Below, in pieces: positions 10,996 through 22,794 of a stretch of DNA of 64,000 bases. The DNA comes from Quercus robur (Eukaryota; Streptophyta; Magnoliopsida; Fagales; Fagaceae): NCBI RefSeq assembly GCF_932294415.1, contig NC_065544.1, forward strand, positions 16,653,351-16,717,350, read 5' to 3'. Both the position numbers and the translations under genes were made by a program. A model generated the notes under the pieces. That model was given only the letters and a program-made list of their open reading frames with translations. It did no database searches and was not told where the DNA came from. Position 1 is the first letter of the stretch, and every line of letters starts with the position of its first letter.

Positions 10996-11843
10996 CGAAA
11001 CCCTGCGACTCGAAACCCATATTTCATTCACTATTTCCTTATCCCTCTTTAATTTGCTCTAAAGTTTCCTGCATTGACGTCTTCATCACAAGTTAGCACG
11101 TCAAAATCCAGTGGCCAATTCTAAATTTACATATGTCATTAAATTAATTAAATGGAATAGTAAAGAACAAATCAAATGAATGCTATGTGCTTCAAGTAAA
11201 ATAATTTAATTTACATATCTTGTAAATAGTATAAATGCTCTGTGCTTTGAGTAAAATAATGTAATTAGTTATAGTAATGACATGCTTGTTTAAAGCAAAA
11301 TAAAACAAAAAGAAATAAATAAATAAATAAACTAATAGTCGAAATCAAAGAACCTATTTCCCAAGCATGTCTTAGTCTTTACACAAGTAATTAGAAAAAA
11401 TTTGATATAATTTTTATAAGAAATATAAAAAACTGTCAACAAAATTAATTACTTTATCATTTTCCAATAAAATATTTCTATAAATAGTTTTTAAACCAAT
11501 GCCCTTAGGGCATTCTTTAATATTTCTCAAATATTAATATTACTATAATAACCATATAAATATACATGATTAATGTACCTTTCTATTTTAATTTTTCTCT
11601 CTCCGCTCTCTCCTCTTTCACCCTGGTCACTCTCTTTGTCTCTCTTCTTTGGACTCTCTTTAATGTCCAAAAAAGGGAGAGAGTTCTTTAACATTTCCCA
11701 TATATTAATATTGCTACAATAACCATAACATTTTTTTTTTTTTCTCTTTCCTCTCTCACACTTGTCACTCTCTTTCTCTCTCTTCCCTAGACTCTCTTTA
11801 ATGTCCAAAAAAGTAAGACAAGATATGAGTATTTAATAATAGG

Positions 11844-11882
<39 letters not shown>

Positions 11883-12512
11883 GAGTATTTAAATAAAACA
11901 TAGTGTATAATAGATAATTTTATGTAAGTTTTTTTGCCAAATATTTGTGTAAGATAGAAAAAGTTGATTATTATGCTAAAATAGATGGAATATTTTAGAT
12001 AGACTAACGTGAATACTCTTAGTTGAATAGAGCTTTTTATTCTAGTTCCCTTCTTGGTCAATATTCAATTGGATAATAGTTATTTCAGGTACTTCACTAA
12101 TTAAATCCTAATTGATACGCAAGCGCAATCACACTGAATCTGTAGCCTAATTATAGTAATCAAAATCCAATTTTCTCATAGAGTAAAGAGCCCCAAAAAA
12201 ATTTAAAGAAACACGTGCATATAAAATAACTCGAAGAATGCCTTCTTCTGCCATGACATTACCATTTTGGATTTTGCATTATGTTGCAACCATAAATGAT
12301 AGATGGATGCAAGAAGCCTACATAATTTCACATGAAACTGTTCCTCTTAAGCTCGTTAACTCCACAATACACATTTCATCCCAGTCAGACGAAGTTTTAT
12401 TCATCAGGCACATCTTCAACTTCAAGAGTCTTGCTGCCAAATTAAGCCTCCTAGTACATGAACACCCAATGTACATATGGTTTTTGCATACCATTTTCCA
12501 TTAACCAAGCCC

Positions 12513-12552
<40 letters not shown>

Positions 12553-12638
12553 TTTTCTTTTTTAATAAAAAATTTCTAAAAATACTTTATAAATCAATAT
12601 CCTTAATACATTCGTTAATCCTTCTCTCTCTCTCAAAT
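10996..12638. other. Intergenic, AT-rich
   Basis: No gene is supported. It holds a two-unit repeat at 11511-11818, a (TAA)n run at 11847-11880 and a (TA)n run at 12518-12548, the latter just downstream of MYC_N copy B. Confidence 0.6.
11511..11818. repeat. Two-copy tandem duplication
   Basis: The block ATTAATATTACTATAATAAC...GACTCTCTTTAATGTCCAAAA occurs at about 11533-11670 and again at 11704-11808, with a pyrimidine-rich (CT) middle of variable length. Confidence 0.75.
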
Positions 12639-13532
12639 TCAATTTGGGTGAATGAGCTCTGTGGAGCCGAATTCCATAACACCGGCAACTACGCGTATCC
12701 AAGACATGGTCTGGAGTCCATACTTACTGCCCAAGCGAGCCCGATAATACATTGAGCTCGCCAGGCGGTCCTCCCCAACCACCCAGATGGGGCTCGAAGT
12801 GCTGAAAACTTGGCAAAGGACGCTACCAAATGTGAACATGGGAATCGAATCCCTGAGCTTGAAGAACTGGATATAATTGTTTCTAAACTTTTGATTGTCT
12901 CTATTGAAGAAGCCTTTGGCTGGCCTAATATTTTTCAAGGAAGAATAGGATAGGCTGTCCAACTCCCAGTAGATGGCATAGGTCCACTTCTCGCAGGCCA
13001 TCCCTAACACCTCCTCAACTTCCTGTGGCAAAACTCTCTCATCATTGTCGTCCAAGTTATCAAATGTAATTGGGCACCAGCGAGGTACTTTACTCAAAAG
13101 AACTTCTTTAAATTCATGAATCAATTTGTTTGCGTCCGAAGTACACCGATCAAGGTCATGGGTTGATGCATTGGAACTAGAACAAGAATAGTTTGGCTGG
13201 AAGATTGAGGGTATGGTCTGATCAAATCCGTGACTTGATCTATGGGTTGATAATGAATTTGACTGAGACTGTGTGGGTGGAAAGAATGATGATATAGAAG
13301 GAGAAGAGAAGTGTTTGCTTAGAGCAGATAGGGAGCTTGACAGAGAGTTGCCTGGTGGAAAGAATGATGGTATGGAATAAGGAGACAAGTGTGGAACTGG
13401 AAGTGTTTCATTAGATAATGAAGTATTAAGCGTTTCATTAGAATTGTCTGGTGGAAAGATTGAAAAGATAGAATTTGGATTAGAAAAACGTGAAATTTGT
13501 ACTAAATCTGTGTCTGGTGTGATGGATTCCAT
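12639..13532 (-). CDS. MYC_N-domain protein without bHLH, copy B
   Basis: An intact single-exon gene of 297 codons, from ATG at 13532 to TGA at 12639-12641. Residues 1-150 are Ser/Asn-rich and repeat a module ending in F-P-P (SIFSIFPP, SIPSFFPP, SISSFFPP, TIPSIFQP). Residues about 165-296 match the N-terminal domain of plant MYC/bHLH factors (bHLH-MYC_N): KWTYAIYWELD, FGSVLCQVFSTSSPIWVVGE, and the terminal GLQTMSWIR...GVMEFGSTELI. In MYC2-type factors this domain binds JAZ repressors and MED25 and is followed by about 250 residues and a bHLH; here the protein stops at once. No DNA-binding region is visible. A nuclear regulatory or decoy role is inference. It is the best-preserved member of the local family. 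Confidence 0.8.
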   Translation of the reverse strand: MESITPDTDLVQISRFSNPNSIFSIFPPDNSNETLNTSLSNETLPVPHLSPYSIPSFFPPGNSLSSSLSALSKHFSSPSISSFFPPTQSQSNSLSTHRSSHGFDQTIPSIFQPNYSCSSSNASTHDLDRCTSDANKLIHEFKEVLLSKVPRWCPITFDNLDDNDERVLPQEVEEVLGMACEKWTYAIYWELDSLSYSSLKNIRPAKGFFNRDNQKFRNNYIQFFKLRDSIPMFTFGSVLCQVFSTSSPIWVVGEDRLASSMYYRARLGSKYGLQTMSWIRVVAGVMEFGSTELIHPN

Positions 13533-13747
13533 CTAATACACGAAAAGGCAAAAGGGAAGATTAATGTGACTAAAAAACTGGGAGAGAGGGAACTACGGAT
13601 AGATTGTACAAGGATAGCATCATTTAAACAAAAAGAGAAGCAGTAGAATTCATTGGATTCGGAAACTTCCTCACATCTACTACTTGAGTGTTGCTGCCAA
13701 TTGAGGCATCCTTTGCAATATTGCCACAATAATACTAATGCCACTTA

Positions 13748-13755
13748 CTTTTATA
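13748..13755 (-). promoter_or_regulatory. TATA box of MYC_N copy B
   Basis: The minus strand reads GTGTATAAAAGTAAG about 215 bp upstream of the copy B start codon, a good plant TATA box. It implies a 5' leader of roughly 185 bp. Confidence 0.5.
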
Positions 13756-15691
13756 CACACTTTACCACAAATACTATTTAATGTGGTAAACTATATATGA
13801 TTGATTGTTTATTACTATCATATAGAGCTGTAGTTTTTTCTTAATCACTTACAATCTGTCACATAGGACAATTATGAGAAAGTGTGTTACTAACATTATT
13901 AATCTCCTTCCACCGCTAAAACAAAGTCAGAATTTAAATCCAACCTCTCTCTCTCTTTCTCTCTCTCTCATAGCCAGGCCTTGTGGGATTTGATTTTTGT
14001 ATTACCATTGTGGGTCCAATGTGGGATAGGGATTCATGGATTTATCAAGGTGTCTATTCAGTTTTTGTAATATTCATAAAGAAATGATATTTCACTTTAA
14101 AAAAAAAAAAAATTGACATATTATTGTTTCATTTGCCACCTAAGTATCGATAATAAGGATTGGGATCCAATGCAATTGCACCATGCAATTCACCCCAATG
14201 CCTCACAATTTTTTTTTTTTACTTCTTTTACCTTTTTAAATTATTCATATTTTATATTTCATTATCAAGGTTTAAAGTTGCTTTTTGTAACTTTAAATCT
14301 CAACCATAGAGATGGAACCACCCTTGGATTAGGGGGGGACAATGGTCCCCTCCTAAATTTTAAAAAATATATATATATATTATTATATATGTGTACTAAT
14401 TTTAGTAATTTTGTTTTATAAAATTACATTTTTTTTTCCCTTTAATAATATCATTGATTCTTTTAAGAGTAATGCTAAATTCACAAACCTTTTTATAACA
14501 TTTTTACAAACTATTTTAGAAGCAAATTCTTATTGATTCGCATATGGGCACATCACTCACATCATTTTTTTACTTACCAGTAATTATTTATCACATCACT
14601 AATTTATATTAAAAATATATATATTTGTAGCTCTAACATTTTCTTCATTTTAGTGACCATAAAAAAATTTATAGATCTAAAATCTAAAACAAAATATACA
14701 AGCCAAAAAAAAAAAGCTCAACGACAAAAATTATTAGTAAAACTAAAAACAAAATTAAGCTCAATTGATTAATTTTATCCAAAATAAATAACCTTGCCCT
14801 TTAAAAAATTCTAAACAAAAATAATTTTGTTCTTACCCCCCCCCCCCCCCTCCCCCTCCCCACACACACACACACAAAAAAATTTCAGCTGCTAAATAGT
14901 AGAATCAGAGGTTTAACCGTCACACACAACCAACAGTAAAATTGCCCCTAACTCAAAATTCTAGTTCCATCCCTACATCCATATCAATTACATCAGTATT
15001 ACACCTAATCTCAATCACAATACAAACTTTTGTAATTTTGTGAGCGGCACCACATGACTTACAACAATGTCAACATGTTATCTTCTTCTTACACCGACCT
15101 TAATTGTTGGCAAAAACTCTCTCTCTCACCGAAATTCTCTCGGAAATATTTCCTATTTTTCCTCTAGAGAGTTTCCTGCATAAGTAAAATTTCGACCACA
15201 ATTTCTCTATTGGTCTAGAAGATGTCTTGGGCAAGAATGGGGAAGAAATATAAAAGTCGGTGGGTTGGTATAAATAGGTAGAAGGTAGGTGCCCATTAAT
15301 TTGGTGCGAAGCAATAGTGTAAATTCCTACGTGTCTAGAGAGTAAGGACTGAAGTGTGCGGTGTTGTTTGTGTCTATTGGGATTTCCATAAGACGAAAGA
15401 GTTGTACTTTCAAATTGTCTTGTGTAAAGATAAAAGCATTTTTGTACTCTTATCATGTTTTTTATTTCAACAATCTTGTATTAAAGGTTTACTTTTGTAG
15501 TTGTATTCTAGTTATATAATCTATATCTATATTTATACATTATTAAAAATTGAAGCATAGCATTTAATGTTGTTACGCTCAAGTTAAGCCATATTTGCAG
15601 CCATGTCATTACCATATTTTTTCTTGAATTTGTCCTACAATTTAAAAATCTTAATAAAAAGAAAATAATTCTCAACCCTATCTCTTTCACG
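13756..15691. other. Intergenic, low-complexity rich
   Basis: No gene is supported. It includes CT microsatellites near 13945-13970, a poly(C)/(CA)n cluster at 14837-14875, and a stretch at about 15105-15470 with a TATAAATA-like box (near 15270) that resembles an LTR but has no pairing copy or target duplication. Confidence 0.5.
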
Positions 15692-15799
15692 GTTACAATT
15701 TCAAACAGCAACTTTTTGTGTTCCACAGTTACAATTTCAAACAACAACCCTTTGTGTTCCACAGTTACAATCTCAAACAGCAACTCCTCAACTTCCTAA
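15692..15799. repeat. 36-bp tandem repeat, three copies
   Basis: GTTACAATTTCAAACAGCAA begins at 15692, 15728 and 15764 with small changes. Because 36 is a multiple of three the block stays open on the minus strand as a 12-residue repeat (FEIVTVEHKxLL), but no larger gene surrounds it. Confidence 0.85.
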
Positions 15800-15874
15800 T
15801 GCCAAACTTTGGCTTTCTAACTCATTCATCTCTTCCTCTCCTCACACTATATTAATACTGAAAATCTCTATCTA

Positions 15875-16795
15875 TCTATATATAATATAAAACACCACTC
15901 CTTATTGTTTGCAATTCAGTATTGTTGCTAACAGTCTAATATCACTTTTCTTCTAATACATGCATAAGTTTAGTTTCCATGTAAATATATTTTAGATTGT
16001 GTTTGGCAGGGAATGATGAAAAATTAGCTGTTTGCAAAGATCGTTAAGCTAATGTTTGCATCAATTACTAGATGGAGGATTTTGTTAAAAGAGTGAAGCA
16101 AGAAACTGGTGGAAAATGTATCTTCTCTAATATTAAAACCTCACTTTTCTTCAATTACAGATTAGTGAAACTAAAGAATATGATTATTATTTTGTTAAGT
16201 GGACATTTTCATAGGGAGGTCTTTGTTATTGTCAAGGAAGTTAATAAGTTATTTCCTTTTTCAAGGTATATAAGTTGCACTTTTAGGAGTATTTAGGATA
16301 CCATGGAAAAGAAAGAACACTGCTAAGGGCCTAAAAACAACTTTTTGTTACTCTTTGGGGCCATGTTTAACTTTGCCTTGAGCTGAAAAATGAGACTACA
16401 TCATACAAAAATATAATCCCTCTGTAGAATGCACAGCAATATAGAGATACAACCGTATACAGTAATAAAGATTTCCATCCATGAGAAGTGGAAGCATACA
16501 AGCATAAACAAATTATTTTTGTACTTATTTGTATGTGATTTTTGTTGTTATATTATTGCAATTTTAATGAGGAAATTGTTCTATTAACATATGAAATAAC
16601 TATCAAGTTACTATTAACCTTGATTTATTTGTTCATATATTATCTAGAGATAACATATATAATATTATATCATGTTAATATGAAATTAATTGACATTTTT
16701 TGATTTATTAGTACTTAATAAAGAAAACAAATATGTATAATATATTAAAATAAAATTGCCAAACTTTTCCGTGCATAACACGGGTTAGCGACTAG
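15875..16795 (+). mobile_element. Non-autonomous Helitron (921 bp)
   Basis: The 3' end is diagnostic: a short hairpin CCGTG-cataa-CACGG, a spacer, and the terminal CTAG at 16792-16795. The proposed 5' end, TCTATATATAATATAAAACA at 15875, fits the TC-start consensus of plant Helitrons. Insertion is between A (15874) and T (16796), as expected, with no target duplication or inverted repeats. No Rep/helicase coding is present. A 74-codon open frame at 16072-16296 has no recognisable domain. The 3' end is firmer than the 5' end, where nearby TCTAT repeats give alternatives a few bases away. Confidence 0.75.
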
Positions 16796-16797
16796 TG

Positions 16798-17064
16798 TGT
16801 TATAAATTCGGTTTAAAACATTAATATTATTATTTTCATGTGTATTCTAATAAGTATTACTGTTTACTCAAAAAAAAAATATGGATGTTTATCCCACATT
16901 GGTTGTGTGTCTAGTGTCTGCTATTTATAACCTCAGTCTACAACTACAAATGTTAAACCCTTTTGTAGTTGTATTTTGGTTATGTAATGTATTATAAATT
17001 TGGTCAAAATACCAATATTACTGTTTTCATGTATGTTCTAATAAGTATTACTGTTTACTCAAAA
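16798..17064. repeat. Direct repeat pair, about 75 bp, 190 bp apart
   Basis: TTATAAATTCGG...TAATAAGTATTACTGTTTACTCAAAAA at 16800-16871 recurs at 16990-17064. It starts just outside the Helitron 3' end. A third partial similarity (TTTTGTAGTTGTATTCTAGT near 15494) lies left of the Helitron, so the Helitron probably entered an already repeated region. Confidence 0.7.
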
Positions 17065-17460
17065 AATAGTGGAGTTAATTATCTATTTAGGGCTTATCTT
17101 AGTTTTAGCGAAGCTAGCCATTTAATGAAAGCTTTTTTTTTTAGAAGAAATTTTGTTTTTTGAGAATTTTTTTTGTTTGAGAAGAAATGAAAGCTCAAGT
17201 TCGTCACATTAATTCTTGCTAAGAGGTGAGAGCATCAGATATTATCTATATAGAAATATGAGAATTGGTTCTCTCTCTCTCTCTCTTTTTAATGAGAATT
17301 GGTTCTCTCACACTATGAGATGCCACAACTATTAATAAGTTTTGGGTTTCAGCAAAAGAAAAAAGAATAAGCTTTGGTCAATCACTATCTAGTATCTATA
17401 TAGAACTTATTGTATATCATTCATACACATCACCAATTTTTTATTTTAAATATGTATATC

Positions 17461-17499
<39 letters not shown>

Positions 17500-17704
17500 G
17501 ACATAAGATTATAAATGCTATGTCGTATATGAGATGTACATTAATAAGTGTGAGAGAACAATAAATTATATGTATCATCTCTTTGCTACGCTTTTCAAGG
17601 AATGCAAAAATAATCTCTCATAAGGATTGAGCATTAGCAAGCAAGTAGACAAGTCACTCGGGCAGCTGGGGTAGATGTGCATGCATTATGGTTTTCTCAA
17701 CCAA

Positions 17705-17744
<40 letters not shown>

Positions 17745-18310
17745 CACTCACTTTTTTTTTTTTTTTTTACATTTCACCTCAATTCGGTTTCAACCCGTAC
17801 GTGCAAGTTAAGATTTTTGGAGATTATCTTGTAAAGATCTCAAAATCCTTAATAGCACATTTACACATCATCTTTGTCAAAAGTTGTGTCTTTTGTGTTT
17901 GCAAGAAAATGAAGAGTAAAGTTGTGACAGAAATATACACAGATTTTTTAATGTGGAAAACCTTTATGTTGGGAGAGGGAGAAAACCATAGATAGAAACC
18001 AGTCGAATATTCCACCATTTTCTGAAAATGGATACAATGGAGGTATTGTGTTACAATGGAGAAAAAAAGAAGGAAAACAGTGAAGATAGGAGAGAAAGAA
18101 GAGGTAGGAAAAGAGCTTCCACTGTAGTGTCGTAATGGTCCATGACTGATCTTGCTATCACTTTCATCCACTATCTTTGACACATGAACCACAACTAATG
18201 GCTACATGCTTGCTATGCCTTGGATACGTGGTGATGGCAGATTGACTCATTATAAGCGAATCCAATATACCCCACTTTTGGGGTTGGTGACCGTAGACTA
18301 CCATTTTCCA

Positions 18311-18345
<35 letters not shown>

Positions 18346-18477
18346 TTTCATAGACCGATTTAGATCAAATAGATAAAAGTGGACTAAAATAGACCAAATT
18401 AATAGAATTGGATTAAGTGGACCAAATAGACCAAGTGGACCAGAATGAACCAAAGTGGATTAACGCTTTCATTCACC
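17065..18477. other. Intergenic, microsatellites
   Basis: No gene is supported. (CT)n near 17270-17285, (AT)n at 17464-17496 and 17713-17741, T-run near 17751-17768, (AAT)n at 18316-18342, and short degenerate AGTGGACCAAAT-type repeats at 18365-18460. Confidence 0.6.
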
Positions 18478-19640
18478 ATAGAGAGGATTTCTTATTTGTG
18501 TGAGGGGAAAAATTAACATGAATGAAAATGTCAGGAGGCAAATTGCTTTGTAGGCATTATTATATGGGGTATTTTGGGGAGAAGGGGTGTTATCCAATTG
18601 ACATGTCTCTTGGGAAATTTTTTCGAAGGGTTAATTAAATTTATTGTGCATAAACTATTTTACAAAGTTTTTGCACACACTCCAATAAGCAACTAAAATC
18701 TTAACCTCTAGTTGCTCTAGTCAATAAGATTTGAATAAAGTGTACGGAAAGCATATCAAGGTGAGTCATAGTATGTGCAAATCTTAAATATGATTGGTAA
18801 TTTTAAGTTAGTTATCGCATATAAAAGCATTCTAAACCATTCAAGTTAGTTGCTTGGTAAATCTTGAGAACAGTTTTAAATGTGAAATTTGGTATAGTCA
18901 ATTTCAACCTTCATGCTCTTTAAGTCATAATTAATTTACTGATCAATTATAAAATTTGTATAACCTGGAATATTTATTTCCCCAGAAATTGCATTCTACT
19001 ATGCTATGACTTCTTACGGAAAAATAGAGATGCTCAACTATTTAAGTACAGAAAAGCATATTAAGGTGAGTCAAATATTAGATAACAGTGGTAATTTCAA
19101 GTTATTCCCCGCATATAGAAGCATGTTAAATTAAACCATTCAAATTAGTTGCTTGGTAAATCTTGAGAACAGTTTTAAAGTCAACATTCGGTTTAGTAAA
19201 TTCCAACCTTCTTCTTCTTAAGTCTGTAGTTAAAAATAGTAATTTACAGACCAAACGATAAAATCTGTATAAACTAGATTTTATATTTCCCCAGAAATTG
19301 CATTCTACTCTGCTATGACTTTTAATGGAGGAATAGAGATGCTAAAAACTATTTAAGTACCCTTTGTCCTAAAGAAAACTTTGGAAAATTATGCAAATAG
19401 AACTTAGCAGCTTCAACTCTCTCTGGTATTCCAGAATCCTTTCTGTGGTGACATTTTTCAGCATTGTAACTAAAAATCCCTGCTTTTACAGCGGATGTGG
19501 AATCTTCAAATACCAATCTTTCTATAGTCAATGACATTTTCAAAAGGCAATTCAATTCAAAAGGTAATCAAAAGGTCGGCGTGATGCTGGTGTGGAACCA
19601 GCAGGATCTAGTAGAAAAGTCTGTCATTGACAGCCAACAA
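18478..19640 (-). repeat. Segmental duplication, copy Y (paralog of 21485-23190)
   Basis: This block matches 21485-23190 in the same order and orientation. Shared runs include TTCTTATTTGTGTGAGGGG, GCAAATTGCTTTGTAGGCAT, CAAATCTTAAATATGATTGG and the GT47 exon at the right end. A second internal duplication occurs here: 18790-19056 and 19057-19370 both contain GTTGCTTGGTAAATCTTGAG...AGAAATTGCATTCTACT...AACTATTTAAGTAC. Confidence 0.85.
19385..19640 (-). pseudogene. GT47 (exostosin-type) exon 2 fragment, copy Y
   Basis: On the minus strand the reading AATCCTGCTGGT, then GCCGACCTTTTGAT, then GAATTGCCTTTTGAAAATGT-CATTGACTATAGAAAGATTG matches exon 2 of the ARAD1-like gene (NPAGD...[13 protein letters not shown]). 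The stretch for [11 protein letters not shown] is deleted and the frame shifts after YRKIGI. Similarity continues through the IxDSTSAxK and EYQREL segments and ends where the exon donor would be. It cannot make a functional enzyme. Confidence 0.8.
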
Positions 19641-19740
19641 ACTGAAGAAAGAATACCAGGAAATAGCATTAATTTGGAAACCACCTCAACCTCAGGTCTG
19701 TCGGTTTTGATGTTGTTCCACCCATGGACCTTAGGTAGCT

Positions 19741-21484
19741 AGGCTGTTGCAATTTTTGTGGGCCTCAATGGCCAATACCATCAATTTGGTTTATAGGTTT
19801 CTCTATCCATGTTGACAGGCCTCGAGGTTATCTTCTTCTTTCAGTCATCCCCATGTGTTGGTTCAGCCCAAACATGTGGGTTGTGCTTGCTAGCTTTCTG
19901 TGCCTAATTTAAATTTGCTCCAAGTGCTTATTTTTTAAATCTTGTTTTCAAAAACTATTTTTACCAACACATTCAGGTTACTTAATTGGTAAAAAATTGG
20001 GCTAACAAGTCTCAGCACTTGGGTTTGAGCCTCAAACAACTAACTATGTAGTAGTACTCCTTATATCTCATCTCCGTCCTAAACGATCTACCTAACTTAA
20101 CTGACATAGAATATAGAGTCTTGCCCAAAAGCAATTAGGGTGTAACTATAGTTAAGCTTAGATAGGGAAGCCACACTGGTTACCCTCTCTATCCATTTTT
20201 CTCTTACCAAAAAAATTTTAAAAAAAAAAAAAAAAAAAAAAAATATTTTCACATTTTAGTGTGAAATAGGTTTATGAAAACCACTAAAGGACCCATTTTT
20301 AGAATAAAAATAATAAAAAATAAAACTAAACTTGGTGGCATTATTGTAAATAACTCCAAAATAGTGGGCTCACACAAATTGACTTGTCTCAATCAAGTTA
20401 TTAAACAGTCATAACTTTACAACCAATGTAAAAGTCATATTTAATGAGCTATTATATAGGCTTCCTATTAACGTTATAGAAATCCGCGATGTGAATGGAG
20501 AATATTTCACAACAATTCCATAATCTCAATTTAACACAAATATATAATTCATATCATTAAAATAAAAGAAAACAAAAGTAATCAATTCATAGTTAAATGA
20601 CAACCTAGTTAAAAGATTATTATAAATACATAAAGTTAAAATAAGTAATTTGATTTTTTATAATAAATTAGTGTGAAAGTGTTAAGAATATAACAATGTG
20701 CTTACAAAGTTGTATCCTCACCATCTTGAATGCTCCTAAAAAAAATATAGAATTCAACATTTTTTTTATTATTCTTCTAAGAGGTTAAAATTTGTATCTA
20801 TAGAAAAAAACACTAAGTTTAATGCTAAAAAAATAAAAAAAGTGTGGAGGCTAGGGTATAAGGATATAAGTAGGATTTTTTTTTTTAAGTATGATTATGA
20901 ACCCACTAAGAGGGGAGTTAGTATATTCACAAGCTAATTTAGATTTTGAATAATAATACTATCTACACAACTCTTTTTACAACAAATTTCACAATTGTTA
21001 AAGTGATTGATTGTGAGTGGCGGATGCAAGTGAAACATATGAAACCATCATTTTTTTTTTCTCTGCCATTTATAATAGACCGCTTTAACAACAATGAGTC
21101 TAAAATTTAAAATATTTTGCACAAAATTTTTCATAATCACTAAGTTGGCTAGTTGTAAAATGTTAAACAATTGAGTAATGTGATTGGTTGACCCAAATAA
21201 GAATTAATAGCAACTTAAAACTCAATAGTTGTAAAATATTGTATATGTAGCATTGTTCCTTTAACAAAGGTAAAATTCGTTTTAAAAAAAGTTGTATTGG
21301 TAGCATTAATTATCTTTGAATTGCGTTAAGAAATGTCAAACTTTTAAAAGTCATGGAAACCTATCAAAATTCAAAAGCACAAAACTTGCAGTCTTAGGTG
21401 CGACCCATTGAACTTTATTTTAATTGTAAAATGACGTATAAAAGTAATATGCAGTTATATGGATATATGGGCTTTTAATTAACA
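19741..21484. other. Intergenic between the two duplication blocks
   Basis: No gene is supported. Contains a possible tRNA-derived SINE (about 19978-20243), an A-run at 20220-20243 and AT-rich DNA. Confidence 0.5.
19978..20243 (+). mobile_element. Possible tRNA-derived SINE
   Basis: A pol III-like A box (GGTTACTTAATTGG) and B box (GGGTTTGAGCC) about 45 bp apart are followed by roughly 190 bp and a long A tail. The arrangement fits a SINE, but the boxes are degenerate and no target duplication was found. Confidence 0.35.
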
Positions 21485-22064
21485 GACGAGAGATTTTCTT
21501 ATTTGTGTGAGGGGCAAATTGCTTTGTAGGCATTATTATACGTCGGGTTTTTGGGGAGGTCAAAGGGGGCATTTGCCTCCCACGATTCCCCTTTGACCTG
21601 TGGGTTTAGGTGGAACGATCCATTCAAAAGAGTTGGGTAGGATTTGAGTCTTTCTTGCGTTGTTCAATTGACACGTCTCTTAGAAAATACTTTTGAAAGA
21701 TTAAATTTGTTGCATACAAACTATTTGTCACAGTTTGTACATGCCAAACAAAACAACTAAAATCAAGAATTCAATTGCTTTGGTCAAGAAGATTTGAATA
21801 AGTATACCAGAAATCGTGCCAATTAGGTGAGTCATAGCATGTGCAAATCTTAAATATGATTGGTAATTTTAAGTTAGTTGTTGCATATAAAAGCGTGCTA
21901 AACCATTCAAGTTAGTTTCTTAGTAAATCTTGAGAACATTTTTAAATGTGAAATTCATTATAGTCAATTTCAACCTTCATGTTCTTTACGTCATAATTAA
22001 TTTACTAATCAAGTGATAAAATTTGTATAAACTAGAATATTTATTTCCTCAGAAATTGCATTCT

Positions 22065-22235
22065 TTTTTTTTTCTTTTTTTTTTAATACAAAATAGAATT
22101 TCAACTCTAACCTAATTTAATTGTATATGTGTATGAAACTCCCTCCTAGAGACTTGAATCCTGCCCCTTATTCCTACACCCCATAAGCACTTATATGTAT
22201 GGAGTGATCACTGCACCAAGAGTGCGCGATGGTCT
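22065..22235 (-). mobile_element. tRNA-derived SINE with 14-bp target duplication
   Basis: Flanked by AGAAATTGCATTCT at 22051-22064 and 22236-22249. On the minus strand it starts GACCATCGCGCACTCTTGGT, has an A-box-like GGTGCAGTGATCAC and a B-box-like GGATTCAAGTC, and ends in an A-rich tail (T-run at 22065-22084 on the plus strand). The paralogous blocks at 18790-19370 have one copy of the target and no insert, which confirms the insertion. Confidence 0.9.
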
Positions 22236-22288
22236 AGAAATTGCATTCTACTATGCTATGACTTCTTATGAAAAAATATAGATCCTAA

Positions 22289-22755
22289 GGATCTGTTTGG
22301 TTAGCTAAAAAAAAAACACCGTTTTTTGTTTTTATTTTCAATTTTTAGTGAGTTTCACCACTAAAAAACTGGTTTGGTTTTAGCATTTGTATTCAATTTT
22401 CATTTTCAATATTCTAAGAGTTAGATTTGAATACAAAAAATGAATACAATTTTTCAGTGTTTTTGTTTTCTATGAATACGAATACAATGACATATTCATA
22501 AATATTATGAAAACACAAAATTACTTTTTTTTTAGTGATGTGATGTGTGTGGATGAGAAAAGTTATTATTTTTTTTAATAGAAAACATGACCAAACTCGG
22601 GTATGTTTTATATCCAAATGATGTATTCAAAACAACTTACCAAATATTACCAAATGTGAAAATAAGTGTTTTTTCTATATTCAAATTCAAGACTTGAATA
22701 TAGAATAAAGAAAATGAAAAGTGGATACACCACTTTTTGAAACCAAACAGGCCCT
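22289..22755. mobile_element. Tourist/Harbinger-like MITE (about 467 bp)
   Basis: The ends form inverted repeats: GGATCTGTTTGGTTAGC on the left and, as reverse complement of the right, AGGGCCTGTTTGGTTTC. The flanking trinucleotide TAA (22286-22288 and 22756-22758) fits the TWA target of PIF/Harbinger elements. The paralogous block Y lacks it. Confidence 0.75.
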
Positions 22756-22794
22756 TAACTATTTAAGTACCCTCATCTTAAAGAAATTTTGTAA

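Noticed and set aside
14310-14965. Possible inverted-repeat element (GATGGAAC near both ends)
   Set aside because: The ends match for only about 8-10 bp and no target duplication was found.
15105-15473. LTR-like stretch with TATAAATA and TG...CA
   Set aside because: No second copy in the window and flanks do not form a duplication.
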